Shown in pieces: positions 63,126-64,000 of a stretch of 64,000 bases of DNA. Both the position numbers and the translations under genes were made by a program. The DNA lies in contig OX578278.1 of the NCBI GenBank assembly GCA_951217055.1, positions 38,227,115 to 38,291,114 of the forward strand, in the 5' to 3' direction. Positions within the stretch are counted from its first letter, which is position 1; the number at the start of each line of letters is the position of its first letter. The notes beneath the pieces are model-generated. The model did no database searches and was not told the DNA's origin. It saw only the letters and a program-made list of their open reading frames with translations. The stretch is from Gerris lacustris. Taxonomy: Eukaryota > Arthropoda > Insecta > Hemiptera > Gerridae.

Positions 63126-63302
63126 CGGCGCCACTGTAGTTACCAAGCCCATCCTGGGTATTACCACATGCTATAAGACTAATTGACGAATGGTTTGTAT
63201 GATCTGCGCATATAAGAGTATAATATGCAAGTACTGAACTACTTCTTAATTGACTAACAAAAAATGTATTTTTATGTTCTATTCTTTACAGTGGCGCCTC
63301 TA
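63126..63302. repeat. Inverted GGCGCCACTGTA pair
   Basis: GGCGCCACTGTA at about 63126-63137 and TACAGTGGCGCC at about 63289-63300 point outwards, like termini of two neighbouring elements. CAGTGGCGCC is GC-rich and unlikely to recur by chance in this AT-rich setting. Confidence 0.5.
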
Positions 63303-63631
63303 GTTGACATTACGTGAACTTAGAGTATAGTTCATTGCAATTCAGTTTTATAAATTAATTATTTATTCGAAGCGCTGCTCATTAATTTAAAGATTAACTG
63401 AGTGTGCTATTTAGATCTTATAGATACATTTAAAGTATAAACCATTCTAAACCAATTAATTTTTCACTTATTTCTTTATGTATCTTGTATTTTAATGGTA
63501 ATTTGTATTCATTAGTTTTAAGTATCTTTATCTACCATTGATACGAAATATAAACATTATATCTTTGTTTAAATGCGTAGAAAGTGATTATTTACGTACT
63601 TGTATTCATTGCGCATGCGCGTCTCATAGTT

Positions 63632-63687
63632 CTGAATAATTCCTCTTCTTTACCGCACTAGTGCGGTAAAGAAGAGAAATTCTTCAG
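63632..63687. repeat. 56-bp palindrome upstream of the Crypton-like ORF
   Basis: The central CTCTTCTTTACCGCACTAGT GCGGTAAAGAAGAG is perfectly palindromic; outer arms extend it to 28 nt per side with two mismatches. It lies about 100 bp before the ATG at 63786. It could be a promoter or recombination site, or two abutting element ends. Confidence 0.85.
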
Positions 63688-63785
63688 CTTTACGCACGAT
63701 TAGTGAGTTTGTTTACATTTAACAAAACTAATTTGGTGTTCTTTTATTAAAGTAACTGTTTATATCGAGTTTTTAGTGAAAAACA

Positions 63786-64000
63786 ATGAGTGAATCAAGT
63801 GACTTTGACGAAAATGTGGAGAATAATACTCCTCCAAAAATAATTAATTCGGCAAAAAATACAACTCAAGAATTAATGCCATCTTTATCAAGAGAGAGAT
63901 ACGAACTTACATACAGCAAGTTTATTTTTTTCTGTATTTATTATTTAAATCTAACAATCGTAGATAAAGTACGTTACGCAACTCGTGCGAAAACGGCATT
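63786..64000 (+). CDS. Start of a Crypton-like tyrosine-recombinase-type protein (partial, runs off window)
   Basis: From the ATG at 63786 the frame stays open for 71 codons to the window end. The N-terminus is acidic (MSESSDFDENVENN), followed by TPPKIINSAKNTTQELMPSL and SRERYELTYSKF. A segment of the type [L/M].P..S...YE..Y..F heads a widespread insect protein group related to Crypton/phage-integrase tyrosine recombinases, in which it begins the DNA-binding core-binding domain. After YSKF the reading becomes AT-rich and unlike the family, so either an intron begins near 63920 or the copy is damaged. The start choice is supported by being the first ATG and by the acidic run. The catalytic R..HxxR..Y region would lie beyond the window. 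The upstream 5' region is duplicated in inverted orientation at 61700-61855. Confidence 0.4.
   Translation, partial: MSESSDFDENVENNTPPKIINSAKNTTQELMPSLSRERYELTYSKFIFFCIYYLNLTIVDKVRYATRAKTA

Overview
This window is strongly AT-rich eukaryotic DNA with no prokaryotic-style gene organisation. I see no intact host protein-coding gene, rRNA or confident tRNA gene. It looks like an intergenic or intronic, transposon-dense stretch of an animal genome. The transposon types (Tc1/mariner-like with a TDE..F transposase, hAT with 8-bp target duplications, an RTE-like LINE tail, a Crypton-like start, tRNA-derived SINE heads) and many very long (TA)n arrays suggest an arthropod, perhaps an insect. The species cannot be settled from the sequence alone.

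Layout. 1-6082: AT-rich DNA with hAT-like ends and degraded dispersed repeats. 6083-8247: a complete 2015-bp mariner-like transposon with 492-bp inverted repeats, inserted in a (TA)n array and carrying a broken transposase on the minus strand. 8308-25656: six copies or fragments of a dispersed family of about 580 bp (called family A here), a SINE, an RTE-like LINE 3' end, a 579-bp near-perfect foldback hairpin (17619-18197) and several (TA)n arrays. 26353-28147: a 685-bp MITE with a TA target duplication, directly abutting a second, internally deleted mariner-like element. 28363-28620: a two-unit tandem repeat. 29460-30090: an unexplained CpG-richer open stretch. 32200-33540: inverted-repeat modules. 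35060-35823: a TIR element with internal tandem repeats of about 150 bp. 37865-38206: a 342-bp MITE. 44551-46025: a clear hAT element with target duplication, transposase C-terminal remnants and a nested MITE. 46252-57720: tandem repeats, small MITEs, another full family A copy and hairpins. 58070-61700: (TA)n arrays, a pogo-like fragment, and a hAT fragment enclosed in another TIR pair. 61700-64000: an inverted, broken copy of a 5' region whose intact counterpart, preceded by a 56-bp palindrome, leads into an ORF starting at 63786 and running off the window. Its N-terminus resembles insect Crypton-like tyrosine-recombinase proteins.

Nothing here forms an operon or pathway. The elements are related by nesting, abutting and shared sequence modules. 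The best candidates for undescribed biology are family A (a 5' hairpin and a shared GAAGCTATGTG motif at both ends, no ORF), the long foldback, and the palindrome in front of the Crypton-like ORF. Family assignments rest on visible motifs and memory of the families; no search was run.
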